64,000 bases of DNA from Desulfosporosinus sp. Sb-LF. Lineage in GTDB: Bacteria > Bacillota > Desulfitobacteriia > Desulfitobacteriales > Desulfitobacteriaceae. The first letter of the stretch is position 1, and each line of letters begins with the position of its first letter. Of this stretch, positions 1-8,765 are shown in pieces. Under the pieces are notes generated by a model. It searched no databases. It worked only from the letters and a program-made list of their open reading frames with translations, and was not told the DNA's origin. The DNA is taken from NCBI RefSeq assembly GCF_004766055.1, contig NZ_SPQR01000007.1, forward strand, positions 209,776 through 273,775, given 5' to 3'. The translations under genes were made by a program, and so were the position numbers.

Positions 1-52
1 ATTCAAAATCACGTCCACAATCTTTACAATTTAAAATTTTGTCATTAAACAC
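1..52 (-). CDS. zinc-ribbon domain protein, 5' end only
   Basis: Only the first 17 codons lie in the window. A GTG start at 52-50 follows a GGAGG site (minus strand of 62-66) by 9 bases. The peptide begins MFNDKILNCKDCGRDFE. The Cys-x2-Cys pair and the DK...CKDCG pattern match the start of small bacterial zinc-ribbon proteins, which usually begin with a similar 'DK-x-CKDCG-x-F' motif. The family name is recalled from this pattern. The rest of the gene and the second Cys pair are outside the window. Confidence 0.6.
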   Translation of the reverse strand, partial: MFNDKILNCKDCGRDFE

Positions 53-86
53 TAATAAAAACCTCCGTTTTATTATTACCCGCTAC

Positions 87-113
87 ATGGGAAGTTCTAA
101 GAAATCTTCCCAT
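87..113. repeat. short inverted repeat
   Basis: ATGGGAAG (87-94) and CTTCCCAT (106-113) form an 8-bp dyad with an 11-base loop. It lies upstream of the minus-strand zinc-ribbon gene. It could be an operator or a hairpin in that gene's leader. No T-run follows on either strand. The rest of 53-362 shows nothing I can name. Confidence 0.3.
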
Positions 114-362
114 AGCCTTAGGCAATCGAGAAGGTTTGGAAATCCACAAGTATTAACGAGTTTCTTTTAGTATAGCTATTAAATGAATACAAGTCAATTG
201 TTTACCGAAAATTTTCCACTATATTCTGTAAGTTCCCACTTATAAATAATAGTTAGGGATTAGGAGTGTATTTATCTCAAAATCCAGTGCTTAATAAAAT
301 ACGGTAATATCGCATAACAATAAACATAAGAGCATGCAGGCAAGATGAGGAGGATGACCATA

Positions 363-599
363 TTGAAGCAACTCGATTTAGGGACTCTACCGGATCGTAT
401 ACTTGGTATGCATAGACTGGAGACAATATTTAACCAGAATGGCTATTTGATTTGCCAGTCTTCAGGAGAAAGACTATATAACTTTGAGGATATTGTAGCC
501 ATTTTCATTCCGCTTAGTCCAGGGAGTGATCAGGTTGTTGCAGTTCATAGTGAATATGCTAAGGCGTTTATCCAGGGCTTAATCTCAAACCTTCATTAA
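363..599 (+). CDS. small protein of unknown function (78 aa)
   Basis: I do not recognise this protein. AUG codons at 345 and 354 overlap or abut the AGGAGG at 348-353. The in-frame TTG at 363 has a normal 9-base spacing, so the protein probably begins MKQLDLGTLPDRIL. It is soluble-looking, with no membrane segment or signal peptide and a mixed alpha/beta composition. It stands alone: the pilus locus starts 300 bases downstream after a strong hairpin. A plausible promoter (TTGTTT, 18-base spacer, TATTCT; 198-227) lies upstream but is weak. Confidence 0.55.
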   Translation: MKQLDLGTLPDRILGMHRLETIFNQNGYLICQSSGERLYNFEDIVAIFIPLSPGSDQVVAVHSEYAKAFIQGLISNLH

Positions 600-647
600 T
601 TTTTATAAAAGGGATTGAAAGAATGAAGTGCATCATTGATATAGAAT

Positions 648-702
648 GGACTTATATAAAGGTAGGGCCGTCTTATGAATGGTCCTACCCTTATATAAGT
701 CC
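648..702. repeat. 22-bp near-perfect inverted repeat
   Basis: Arms at 648-669 and 681-702 pair at 20 of 22 positions around an 11-base loop. The outer half is AT-rich (GGACTTATATAA) and the inner half is GC-rich (GGTAGGGCC). No U-tract follows on the plus strand, so it is not a canonical intrinsic terminator. It may still end the transcript of the 363-599 gene or act as an insulating structure before the pilus locus. Confidence 0.7.
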
Positions 703-913
703 AATTTCTGGCTAGATCAGATTAAACTCTCCCATTACTAGTTACAGAGAACAAACGTTAAGCGAATTGTTTCTGAGTCATTAGACATAGGACTATCGAA
801 TAGGTCTAGATCACCTTCGATTGTGACTATAGCCTTATATTTGTTAGCACAACTCAAGATTATAATGAAATTAATAGACAATAGGTTGCAAAAAGACGAA
901 GGAGGGTTTTGAA

Positions 914-1087
914 TTGAAAGCAAAATTAATGGGACTCTTACGGGACGAAACGGGACAAGCAATGACCGAATATGGACTCATTATCGCACTCGTGGCGATC
1001 GGCGTCATAGTTGCTCTAACAGCGATGGGTGGCCAACTTAGTACCCTTTTTGATACAATAAAAACTAAGCTTACACCTGCCACTTAA
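914..1087 (+). CDS. flp: Flp-type (type IVb) pilin precursor
   Basis: This 57-aa protein has a TTG start 7 bases after AAGGAGGG (899-906). It is the structural subunit of the Flp/Tad pilus. The sequence has a basic leader, then ETGQAMTEYGLIIALVAIG, which is the type IVb prepilin pattern: cleavage after Gly, then Q-x-M-T-E-Y and a hydrophobic helix. The conserved Glu at +5 and Tyr at +6 are present. The prepilin peptidase gene follows directly, separated by a terminator-like hairpin that could let the pilin be made in excess over the assembly proteins. A TATAAT at 861-866 is a possible -10 box. Confidence 0.9.
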   Translation: MKAKLMGLLRDETGQAMTEYGLIIALVAIGVIVALTAMGGQLSTLFDTIKTKLTPAT

Positions 1088-1143
1088 CATATTTGTAATT
1101 AAAGCCGCTCATAACCATTGCTAATTAATTAAGAACACAACCC

Positions 1144-1173
1144 AGAACCCTACTGCCCGCAGTAGGGTTCTTT
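1144..1173 (+). terminator. hairpin between flp and tadV
   Basis: A perfect 13-bp stem (1144-1156 with 1159-1171) is followed by a short T-run. It probably works as a partial terminator. It would allow high pilin output with lower read-through into the assembly genes. The stem ends about 20 bases before the tadV start. Confidence 0.75.
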
Positions 1174-1192
1174 AGAAAAAGGGGGAGCTGTA

Positions 1193-1714
1193 ATGGGAGT
1201 GAATGAGGTTGCGATGGGATTGACATTAGGCATCGCTGTCTTCACTGACTGGCGTGAACACAAGATCTACAACAGACTGCTCGTTCCCGCTTTTTTCACT
1301 GCGATCCTGCTCCATACGTTTCAAGGAGGGGTCTCTGGATTGACGAGCAGTCTCTTGGGAGCCGTTACCGGTTTTGTTTTACTCTTTCTACCATATCTCT
1401 TAGGGGGGATGGGAGCAGGGGATGTAAAGTTACTTGCGGTGATCGGGGCTTTTGGCGGTGCCCATTTTGTCATTACCAGTGTCCTATACGGAGCCGTCAT
1501 AGGTGGTCTTATCTCTGCCGTTTTGCTTGCTCGTCGAAAAGCCTTTGGAAATACGCTTAAGCACTTCCTGCTCTTTATCCCCATTCTTCAAAAGCCTCAA
1601 CATATAAATGTAGCAATGAACAATGTGCGACAAGAGAAATTCCCCTACGGAATTGCGATTGCCTTAGGTACACTGATTGCCTTGTTTTTGCCCTTGGGAG
1701 GGAGATGGTCATGA
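1193..1714 (+). CDS. tadV: prepilin peptidase, A24 family (TadV/CpaA)
   Basis: This is an integral-membrane aspartyl protease that removes the leader of the Flp pilin and pseudopilins. It has about six membrane segments in 173 aa. The first catalytic Asp is D19 in FTDWREHKIYN, and the second is D77 in the GMGAGDVKLL (GxGD) motif. It is the short TadV/CpaA form, without the N-terminal methyltransferase domain of PilD. RBS GGGGGAG lies upstream. Its stop overlaps the tadE start (ATGA at 1711-1714), which implies translational coupling. Confidence 0.92.
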   Translation: MGVNEVAMGLTLGIAVFTDWREHKIYNRLLVPAFFTAILLHTFQGGVSGLTSSLLGAVTGFVLLFLPYLLGGMGAGDVKLLAVIGAFGGAHFVITSVLYGAVIGGLISAVLLARRKAFGNTLKHFLLFIPILQKPQHINVAMNNVRQEKFPYGIAIALGTLIALFLPLGGRWS

Positions 1715-2106
1715 TTCAAAGACTCCGGAAAGGAGAACATGGCCAAGCTTTAGTCGAAATGGCCCTTGTCTTGCCTCTTTTTTTCCTGTTACTGTTTGGC
1801 GTGATTGAGATGGGGCGCGTCGGCTATGCTTATATTACAGTTAGCAATGCCGCTCGGGCAGGTGGCCGAACCGCAACCATCGGAGGAACAGACGCCGATA
1901 TTAATAATTCCGTTCAGTATGCAGCGACTTCCCTTGATTCAGCGAGTCTAACGATCGCAATTACACCAACTCAAAGCCAACGAAAGTCAGGGCAACAAGT
2001 AACGGTTAAAGTCAATTATCCCGTTCAACTAATCATTCCAATCATTAGTAATGTGATACCCAATCCTGTCGTGGTGAGTTCAAGCATCATTATGCGACTA
2101 GAATAG
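1711..2106 (+). CDS. tadE: TadE-like pseudopilin
   Basis: This 131-aa minor pseudopilin belongs to the Tad pilus. The ATG at 1711 overlaps the tadV stop and sits 6 bases after GGGAGGGAG, so I prefer it to the ATG at 1705. The N-terminus GEHGQALVEMALVLPLFFLL has the prepilin Gly, Glu at +5 and the long hydrophobic helix of TadE. The remainder is an extracytoplasmic domain. Known TadE proteins are processed by TadV and needed for pilus assembly. Confidence 0.88.
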   Translation: MIQRLRKGEHGQALVEMALVLPLFFLLLFGVIEMGRVGYAYITVSNAARAGGRTATIGGTDADINNSVQYAATSLDSASLTIAITPTQSQRKSGQQVTVKVNYPVQLIIPIISNVIPNPVVVSSSIIMRLE

Positions 2107-2148
2107 GAAAATCCATAGTGCCCATTTCCATAAGATGGAGGAGTGGTC

Positions 2149-3264
2149 ATGATTATAATAAAATCTCCTGTTTCTAAACGATGGAAACCCTCGCTACAAA
2201 AGTTTAAACAACTATTTTGCCAAGGGTTTAACAATACCGATGTTAATAGGAAGGAACGCGGGAGCGTTGTCGTGCTAGTTACCTTGTCATTAACAGTCCT
2301 GCTCGGTTTCTGTGCAATTGTAACAGATGTTGGTTTAATGTATGCCCAAAAGGCACATCTTCAAAATTCGGTCGATGCAGCAGCCCTCGCTGGTGTGCAA
2401 GAGCTTCCGAATAATCCCAGTCTTGCTGAGCAGAAAGCTAGGGATTATGCCGACGAAAATGGAGTTCCAGCTGTTACTGTGTCTTTAGAAGCAAATAACG
2501 CCAAAATAATTGTTCAGGCCACTCAGCAAGTTCCTACCTATTTTGCCCGAATCTGGGGCATTACTGAGGAACAGATTTCCGTCTCCGCCAAGGCCATGAT
2601 GGTTCCACCGACAGAACTATCTGGAGCAGTGCCTCTTAGCATCCAGGAACAAGACTTTGTCTATGGGCAGAAGTATGTGCTCAAATCTGGAGGAGGATCT
2701 GGAACCTCCAGTTGGTACCTTGATGACAGCAAGAATAATGCCGTTGAAAAATCTGGCGAAGACTCTGTAACCCCAGGCTGGTATGGAGCTTTGGATCTTA
2801 GTGGTAATGGTGCCAATACGTATGAAACGGATTTAGCCAATGGGTATCAGGGAACTTTACGGGTGGGACAGATTGTGGATGTCAAACACGGAAATATGAG
2901 CGGACCAACGGCAGACGGAATCAACACGAGATTAAGAAGTGACATAGAGATTCCGCGAAATACCTTCGTTAATTATAACCGGAATGCCCCGGAAATTATT
3001 TATATCCCTATTGTCCGGATTATTTCCGAAAGTGGGAATTCCATTCAACAAGTGCAAATCGTTGGATTTGCCGCTTTCTTTCTCGAAGGGGTTGCCGGAA
3101 ACGGGAACGATTCTATCGTAACAGGTTGGTTTATACAGACCCTTGCTTCGAATGGCCATACTTCGGCTAGCCTATCTGACCTGATAAAGACAGAACAGGA
3201 CATGGAGCATGGGATAGCGAATATGGATTTCGGTCTATACACGCCGAAACTCGTTGACAATTAA
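2149..3264 (+). CDS. TadG-like pilus assembly protein (Tad domain)
   Basis: This 371-aa protein starts at ATG 2149, 5 bases after GGAGGAG. Residues ~35-60 hold ERGSVVVLVTLSLTVLLGF, a TadE/TadG-type hydrophobic helix with a Glu. Next comes QKAHLQNSVDAAALAGVQ, the Tad_N signature of Flp pilus assembly proteins. The rest is a large extracytoplasmic region ending in a basic-poor tail. It lacks the von Willebrand domain of classical TadG. A role in anchoring or building the pilus is inferred from the family and the operon. Confidence 0.85.
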   Translation: MIIIKSPVSKRWKPSLQKFKQLFCQGFNNTDVNRKERGSVVVLVTLSLTVLLGFCAIVTDVGLMYAQKAHLQNSVDAAALAGVQELPNNPSLAEQKARDYADENGVPAVTVSLEANNAKIIVQATQQVPTYFARIWGITEEQISVSAKAMMVPPTELSGAVPLSIQEQDFVYGQKYVLKSGGGSGTSSWYLDDSKNNAVEKSGEDSVTPGWYGALDLSGNGANTYETDLANGYQGTLRVGQIVDVKHGNMSGPTADGINTRLRSDIEIPRNTFVNYNRNAPEIIYIPIVRIISESGNSIQQVQIVGFAAFFLEGVAGNGNDSIVTGWFIQTLASNGHTSASLSDLIKTEQDMEHGIANMDFGLYTPKLVDN

Positions 3265-3335
3265 CCCTCCTCTGAAACAGTCTGGAACGTAATGCCTGAG
3301 TAAGATAATAGTAACCATAATGAGGAGTGACTATC

Positions 3336-4088
3336 ATGCAGCGTAGAGGTTTTTTTCTTCTGGCACTCGTTTGTGGGTTGATAGCGGCTGGATCAATGTA
3401 TTTCTATCTTAACAATGCGAACAGAAACACATCAGTTTCGTTCAAACCTTTGGTGATCGTAAAGACGAACATTCCGGCCCGTTCGGTCATTGAGGCCAGC
3501 CAGTTGGAGGTTAAGGATGTTCCGACTCAGGGATATCCCCAGGGTGGTTTTTCTACCATTCAAAATGTCGTGGGTTCTGTGGCCCTATTAAATCTCTCAG
3601 CCGGAGATTTGCTCCTCAGTTCAATGCTTGAACGTCGGAATATTCAGAATAAAAGTAATGGCAACTCCACAGGCAGCCCAACTGCCCTCACCGTTCCGGA
3701 CGGAAAAAGGGCGGTTGCGATTCCGATTGGTTTAGTCAGTGGGGTCGGTTATGCTGTAAAACCCGGAGATCACGTCGATGTTCTCGTGACGATAGACACG
3801 AAGGACTCCTCCGCAAATTCACAGGCCGTGGCTATAACGACATTGGCTGCCCAGGATGTTTTGATATTAAGCGTGGGGGAGAGTGTAAGTGGAGATAAAA
3901 CAAAGGTTGATACCAAATCTTACACGTTGGCTCTGAGCGTACCACAAGCAATGGCGATAACCTACGGAAGTGAAAAAGGAAGTCTGCGTTTGATGTTGCG
4001 TAATCCTGCAAATACGGACATTCGTCAAGATACCCCGGTAAGCGGGAATGTGTTTTTGGATCCCAGTTATTTTAATCGTTATAAGTAA
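3336..4088 (+). CDS. cpaB: Flp pilus assembly protein CpaB (RcpC)
   Basis: This 250-aa protein starts at ATG 3336, 8 bases after GAGGAG. One N-terminal membrane segment (residues ~5-24) is followed by a SAF-type domain. That domain includes NIPARSVIEASQLEVKDVP and a DGKRAVAIPIGLVSGVGYAV stretch typical of CpaB/RcpC. CpaB links the pilus machine to the envelope. In diderms it works with the secretin CpaC, but no secretin gene is present here, as expected for a monoderm. Confidence 0.88.
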   Translation: MQRRGFFLLALVCGLIAAGSMYFYLNNANRNTSVSFKPLVIVKTNIPARSVIEASQLEVKDVPTQGYPQGGFSTIQNVVGSVALLNLSAGDLLLSSMLERRNIQNKSNGNSTGSPTALTVPDGKRAVAIPIGLVSGVGYAVKPGDHVDVLVTIDTKDSSANSQAVAITTLAAQDVLILSVGESVSGDKTKVDTKSYTLALSVPQAMAITYGSEKGSLRLMLRNPANTDIRQDTPVSGNVFLDPSYFNRYK

Positions 4089-4101
4089 GGGGGTACCTAC
4101 C

Positions 4102-5343
4102 ATGAAACGCATTAGCGTGTTGATTGTTGACGATATTAGCGACACTAGGGATAGCATCCGGCGACTTCTTCAATTTGAAGACGATATGGAGGTAATAGGC
4201 GAGGCAGGATCCGGTTCCGAAGCGATACTGATGGCTGAAGAGAAACGGCCGGATATTATTTTGATGGATATCAATATGCCAGAAATGGATGGAATACGGA
4301 CAACTGAGCTCATGGCCCTTCGAGTACCGGAAAGTTCCGTGATTATTATGTCGGTCCAAGGGGAGCAGGCCTATTTGCGCAGGGCCATGATGGCTGGAGC
4401 TCGGGAATATATTATTAAGCCCTTTAACGGAGGTGAATTGGCTAGTGTCATTGCCAAGGTCAGTGAAATGGATCAACGAAAAAGGGATGCTTTGGGAGAA
4501 CACTCTAAGGTGTTTGTCGATTCAAAAATGCGAAATGGGCAAATCATTTCTTTCTTTAGTACTAAGGGTGGAGTAGGTAATACCACGTTAGCTACCAATC
4601 TAGCGGTCCAATTAGCAAGTTCAGGAAAATGGAGAGTTCTGCTAATTGATCTCAACCTTCAATTCGGAGATGTTGCCGTCTTTCTTAATCTTGTTCCAAA
4701 ACGAACGATTGCCGACTTGACTCAGTCTGGACCAATTAAGTTTTCCGAGATTCAATCTTACTTTTTAACTCACTCTTCCGGTCTTCAGGTTTTGGCAGCT
4801 CCAACACGCCCAGAATATGCCGAACTAATCACAGCAGAACATGTAGAACAAATCCTTACAGAGGTAAAGGCTCATTTTGATTTTATAATTTGTGATAATG
4901 TCAGCCGATTTGAAGATATTAGTCTAGTAAGTTTTGATGCGGCAACTCAAATTTGGCTAGTGGTCGCAATGGATGTACCCACCCTTAAGAATGCAAAGCT
5001 AAGCCTTGAGGTTATCGAGGGGCTTCATCATACCCCCAAAGTGCACGTTGTTCTTAACCGTTCCAGTAAAGAAATGGGAATGGATCCTCATGATGTGGAA
5101 AAGAGCCTGAATGTCAAAATAAGCTATGAAATTCCGAGCGACGGGCGAGCACTTGTTGCCGCCCTCAACCGAGGGGTACCTTTTGTGATGTCCCACTCTC
5201 AAATCAAGGTATCAGAAGCAATTCGCAAGATGGCGGAAGAACTTACTTCATCAGAACCCTTTGAGACAAAGCCAGCCCCGCAAGAGCACGAGCGTCGAAG
5301 GCCAAAACCCTTAATGGAGCTAAGTAGAATTTTTGGATTTTAA
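4102..5343 (+). CDS. cpaE: CpaE/TadZ-type pilus localisation ATPase with receiver domain
   Basis: The start is ATG 4102, after AAGGGGG. The 413-aa protein has an N-terminal response-regulator receiver (acid pocket DD at 10-11, acceptor D56 in LMDINMPEMDG, Lys in YIIKPF). A MinD/ParA-like ATPase domain follows from ~148. Its deviant Walker A reads STKGGVGNTT (153-162), with the signature Lys kept but the usual second Lys replaced by Asn. CpaE/TadZ places the pilus machine in the cell. The intact receiver suggests input from a kinase encoded elsewhere. Confidence 0.9.
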   Translation: MKRISVLIVDDISDTRDSIRRLLQFEDDMEVIGEAGSGSEAILMAEEKRPDIILMDINMPEMDGIRTTELMALRVPESSVIIMSVQGEQAYLRRAMMAGAREYIIKPFNGGELASVIAKVSEMDQRKRDALGEHSKVFVDSKMRNGQIISFFSTKGGVGNTTLATNLAVQLASSGKWRVLLIDLNLQFGDVAVFLNLVPKRTIADLTQSGPIKFSEIQSYFLTHSSGLQVLAAPTRPEYAELITAEHVEQILTEVKAHFDFIICDNVSRFEDISLVSFDAATQIWLVVAMDVPTLKNAKLSLEVIEGLHHTPKVHVVLNRSSKEMGMDPHDVEKSLNVKISYEIPSDGRALVAALNRGVPFVMSHSQIKVSEAIRKMAEELTSSEPFETKPAPQEHERRRPKPLMELSRIFGF

Positions 5344-5356
5344 GGAGGCATGAATA

Positions 5357-6709
5357 GTGTCTTTGCTTAAACGTTTAGAAAAGGAAAAGATTCTTCAATC
5401 CGAAGAGCCAACGAACGAGTCCAGAACAATTCGTTCCACTTCACAAATTGACCCCTGGCGTGAATTTAAAAGCACCGTACATCATGAAGTCATCCAAGCT
5501 TTGGATAAGATTAACACCCAGGACCTCACTTCCGAGACACTGCATCCGCTTGTTGAACACACGCTTGACGCGAGGGCAGATGCCTTGGGGTTAACCCCTC
5601 CACGGATGGAACGACAGCGCCTAGTGAAAGAGGTTATAGACGAGATCTTAGGGTTTGGGCCGATTGAATCGTTGCTACAAGATCCTACTGTAAATGAAAT
5701 CATGGTTAATGGACCACGCCAAGTGTATGTTGAACGAAAGGGCAAACTTGAACCAGCCGGGGTAACGTTTTACGATGATGCTCACGTCTTGCATATTATT
5801 GAAAAAATCGTTGCTCCTTTAGGGCGGCGTATTGATGAGAGTCAGCCAATGGTTGATGCCCGTTTACCAGACGGTTCTCGGGTTAATGCGATTATCCCAC
5901 CTTTGGCTTTAAATGGACCGATTCTTACCATTCGTAAGTTTTCTAAAATCCCGTTTGGAATTAGCAATCTGGTCAATTTTGGAACATTAACAATTGAAAT
6001 GGGAGAATTCACAAATGCCTGTGTCAAAGCACGTTTGAATATTATTGTCTCAGGGGGGACCGGTTCCGGAAAAACTACAACACTTGGGGTGATCTCTGCT
6101 TTCATTCCAGAGGATGAACGTATTATTACTATTGAAGATGCCGCTGAACTCCAGCTACGTCAAACTCATGTCGTCACCTTGGAAACTCGTCCAGCAAATA
6201 TCGAAGGCAAAGGAGCAGTTAATATACGCGACCTTGTGCGCAATGCTTTACGGATGAGACCAGAACGCATTATTGTGGGCGAAGTCCGAAGCGGAGAAGC
6301 CCTTGATATGTTACAAGCTATGAATACCGGTCACGATGGCTCCCTGACCACCGGTCACGCCAATACTCCCCGTGATATGCTTTCTCGTCTGGAAACAATG
6401 GTTCTCATGGCCGGGATGGATTTGCCTGTCCGGGCAATCCGTGAGCAAATTTCCAGTGCCCTGGACGTTATTATACAGCAGAGCCGTTTGCGGGACGGAA
6501 GCCGTAAAATAACTCATATTACAGAAGTCCTTGGGATGGAGGGGGATGTGATCGTGCTTCAAGACATTTTTCGTTTCGAGCAGACAGGAATTGATAAACA
6601 AGGTAAGGTCCAAGGCCATTTTAGGGCGACCGGAATTCGACCTCATTTTATTGATAAACTGATTGCTGCAGGGCAGATACTCCCAGAAGATCTATTTTTA
6701 AATAATTAG
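5357..6709 (+). CDS. cpaF: CpaF/TadA secretion ATPase
   Basis: The GTG start lies 8 bases after AAGGAGG. This 450-aa GspE-family hexameric ATPase powers Flp pilus assembly. It has an N-terminal domain (to ~220), Walker [11 protein letters not shown] (~233-242), an Asp box ([12 protein letters not shown]), Walker B-like [15 protein letters not shown], and the His-box [12 protein letters not shown]. All motifs needed for ATP hydrolysis are present. It partners with the two TadB/TadC membrane proteins encoded next. Confidence 0.95.
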   Translation: MSLLKRLEKEKILQSEEPTNESRTIRSTSQIDPWREFKSTVHHEVIQALDKINTQDLTSETLHPLVEHTLDARADALGLTPPRMERQRLVKEVIDEILGFGPIESLLQDPTVNEIMVNGPRQVYVERKGKLEPAGVTFYDDAHVLHIIEKIVAPLGRRIDESQPMVDARLPDGSRVNAIIPPLALNGPILTIRKFSKIPFGISNLVNFGTLTIEMGEFTNACVKARLNIIVSGGTGSGKTTTLGVISAFIPEDERIITIEDAAELQLRQTHVVTLETRPANIEGKGAVNIRDLVRNALRMRPERIIVGEVRSGEALDMLQAMNTGHDGSLTTGHANTPRDMLSRLETMVLMAGMDLPVRAIREQISSALDVIIQQSRLRDGSRKITHITEVLGMEGDVIVLQDIFRFEQTGIDKQGKVQGHFRATGIRPHFIDKLIAAGQILPEDLFLNN

Positions 6710-6796
6710 TTTTCTTCATACCTATGGTGACAGCTTTCACTAAGGATTGGCGCTAGCCATGTTTTCGTAATAATCTCGGATGTAAGGAGGAACCGT

Positions 6797-7756
6797 ATGG
6801 TTAAGGGGATGGCTCAAACAGTCATACTCATTCCGGCAGTCACCACATTTTTAACGGTTTACCTCGGAATCCTTGCCCTTACACGCCATGAAGAGACACT
6901 TGAAGCTAAACTTCGACGGTTTACGGCGTTAAGGGCTCCGTCTAACCCGGGAACAAGTAAAAGAGATATAAGACACTTGCTCACACTTTTAGGTCGTATC
7001 GCACCACGTCATTGGTGCGAGGGTTTGGACCTCGAATTGATCCGTGGAAATATTCCACTCAAAGGCGGAGAATTTTTGGTTCTCCAAGCTTTTTTAACCG
7101 TTCTCTTTTTCCTCATTGGCATTATGCTCACGCAAAAAATTTACCTGGGAATTCTTTTTGCCGTAGGTGGAGGGATACTTCCTAGGTTATGGTTAAAATC
7201 TGCCCAGAAAAGGAAACGCAGCCAATTTAACAATCAGCTGGCAGACGCTTTGCTGGTTTTGGCCAATTCTCTGCGGGCGGGATTTAGCCTTTTACAAGCC
7301 ATGGAAATGGTCAGTCAGGAAATGCCTAATCCTATTTCAGGGGAATTTCATCTTGCTTTGCGTGAAATGACGTACGGAACCGCTACGGAAATAGCCTTGA
7401 TCCATTTATCTGAACGAGTCGGTAGTGATGTCTTAGACCTGCTCGTAACAGCCATGCTGATTCAGCGTCAGGCTGGAGGGAATTTGGCAGAAGTACTCCT
7501 GAATATTCATGCGACGATCCAGGATCGCCTTCGCATCCAGCAAGAAATTAAAACACTCACCGCCCAAGGCCGGATGTCCGGATATATTATCGCCGCCCTT
7601 CCATTTGGAATAGCAGCTGTTTTGAGTGTGATCAATCCGAGCTATCTTTCCATACTATTCAGTCATCCTATCGGGTGGGCAATGATTGCCGCCGGTCTTA
7701 TCTCCCAATTCATCGGCTTTATAATCATCCGAAAGATCATTACGATCGAGGTCTAA
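6797..7756 (+). CDS. tadB: TadB, type II secretion F-like inner membrane protein
   Basis: This 319-aa protein is preceded by AAGGAGG. Membrane segments lie near residues 10-30, 95-130 and 265-315. A GspF cytoplasmic domain lies between them (FNNQLADALLVLANSLRAGFS). It forms, with TadC, the membrane platform that CpaF acts on. An 87-base gap separates it from cpaF, with no terminator visible. Confidence 0.9.
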   Translation: MVKGMAQTVILIPAVTTFLTVYLGILALTRHEETLEAKLRRFTALRAPSNPGTSKRDIRHLLTLLGRIAPRHWCEGLDLELIRGNIPLKGGEFLVLQAFLTVLFFLIGIMLTQKIYLGILFAVGGGILPRLWLKSAQKRKRSQFNNQLADALLVLANSLRAGFSLLQAMEMVSQEMPNPISGEFHLALREMTYGTATEIALIHLSERVGSDVLDLLVTAMLIQRQAGGNLAEVLLNIHATIQDRLRIQQEIKTLTAQGRMSGYIIAALPFGIAAVLSVINPSYLSILFSHPIGWAMIAAGLISQFIGFIIIRKIITIEV

Positions 7757-7810
7757 AGAAGATCATCTTAACCCCAATCTGGGCGAACTAGGAACAAAGG
7801 AGTGAGCCCC

Positions 7811-8728
7811 TTGCTATTAGCCATTATTCTATTGAGCATAGTTGGTGCCGTCTGTTTTACGCTGATCGGGATTTTTTCTACTAAGCAAGAAAGTAAGGCG
7901 CAAGAACGGATTTCGCGGGCCTTGGGACAGGGAGAAATGACGGTCGATGAAGATATCCGCCCGCTACGCGAGCGGATGTTACGTCCGTTGCTCCATCAAT
8001 TTGCCCATCTCACAACACGGTGGGCTCCTAAAGGACAACGAGAACAAACGACAGTGAAGCTTAGTGCTGCCGGATTATCGGGTAAATGGGAAGACGCGGA
8101 ATGGAAAGGGTTACAATACGCTCTAAGCGTGCTACTTTCACTTGTGTTTTTGGGAATATTTTCGTTGATAAATGCCGGATTTCTAACGCGGATAGAAATG
8201 GGGATCATCGGCTTCCTTATTGGCTACATGTTTCCTAATTCCTGGTTGAAGGCGAAAGCTAAGCAACGGCAAATGGAAATCCAGCGCACGTTGCCTGATG
8301 TTCTCGATCTCTTAACCGTCAGTGTAGAAGCAGGGCTCGGGTTTGATGCTGCCTTACTCAAAGTTGTGGAGAAGCAAAAAGGTGTTCTAGCGGAAGAATT
8401 TTTGAGGATGTTGCAGGAAATTAAAATGGGTCGTCCGCGTCGGGAAGCTTTACGAGACTTAGCGAGGCGCAACAAGCCCGCTGAAGACTTCAGCAATGTT
8501 ATAGCTTCACTCGTACAAGCCGACCAACTGGGGATATCTATTGGTAGCGTTTTGCGAAATCAAGCTATACAGATTAGGCAGAAACAACGGCAACGCGCAG
8601 AGGAAAAGGCCCAAAAAGCCCCTGTGAAAATGATGATTCCTTTAGTATTTTTTGTCTTTCCCAGTATATTCATCATTGTTCTTGGACCGGCAATTATTCA
8701 TATTATGGAGATGTTTAAGCAGAAATAA
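7811..8728 (+). CDS. tadC: TadC, type II secretion F-like inner membrane protein
   Basis: A GTG at 7802 overlaps the AAAGGAG site (7796-7802). The in-frame TTG at 7811 has 8-base spacing and gives a normal N-terminus, MLLAIILLSIVGAV. The 305-aa protein has an N-terminal membrane segment, a central pair, a GspF domain (RTLPDVLDLLTVSVEAGLGFD) and a C-terminal segment. It is the second half of the Tad membrane platform, made from a gene tandem with tadB. Confidence 0.9.
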   Translation: MLLAIILLSIVGAVCFTLIGIFSTKQESKAQERISRALGQGEMTVDEDIRPLRERMLRPLLHQFAHLTTRWAPKGQREQTTVKLSAAGLSGKWEDAEWKGLQYALSVLLSLVFLGIFSLINAGFLTRIEMGIIGFLIGYMFPNSWLKAKAKQRQMEIQRTLPDVLDLLTVSVEAGLGFDAALLKVVEKQKGVLAEEFLRMLQEIKMGRPRREALRDLARRNKPAEDFSNVIASLVQADQLGISIGSVLRNQAIQIRQKQRQRAEEKAQKAPVKMMIPLVFFVFPSIFIIVLGPAIIHIMEMFKQK

Positions 8729-8765
8729 TCGTTGGGTTTTCTGAAAAGGAAAGGAAGAAACATTA

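Noticed and set aside
720..900. Possible c-di-GMP riboswitch upstream of the pilus genes
   Set aside because: Looked for because Tad pili are often so controlled; none of the conserved GEMM blocks is present.
738..962. 74-codon minus-strand frame
   Set aside because: It overlaps the flp start region on the opposite strand and has no RBS or recognisable product.
871..1083. Antisense frame opposite flp
   Set aside because: It is a mirror of the highly biased Flp pilin codons and has no RBS.
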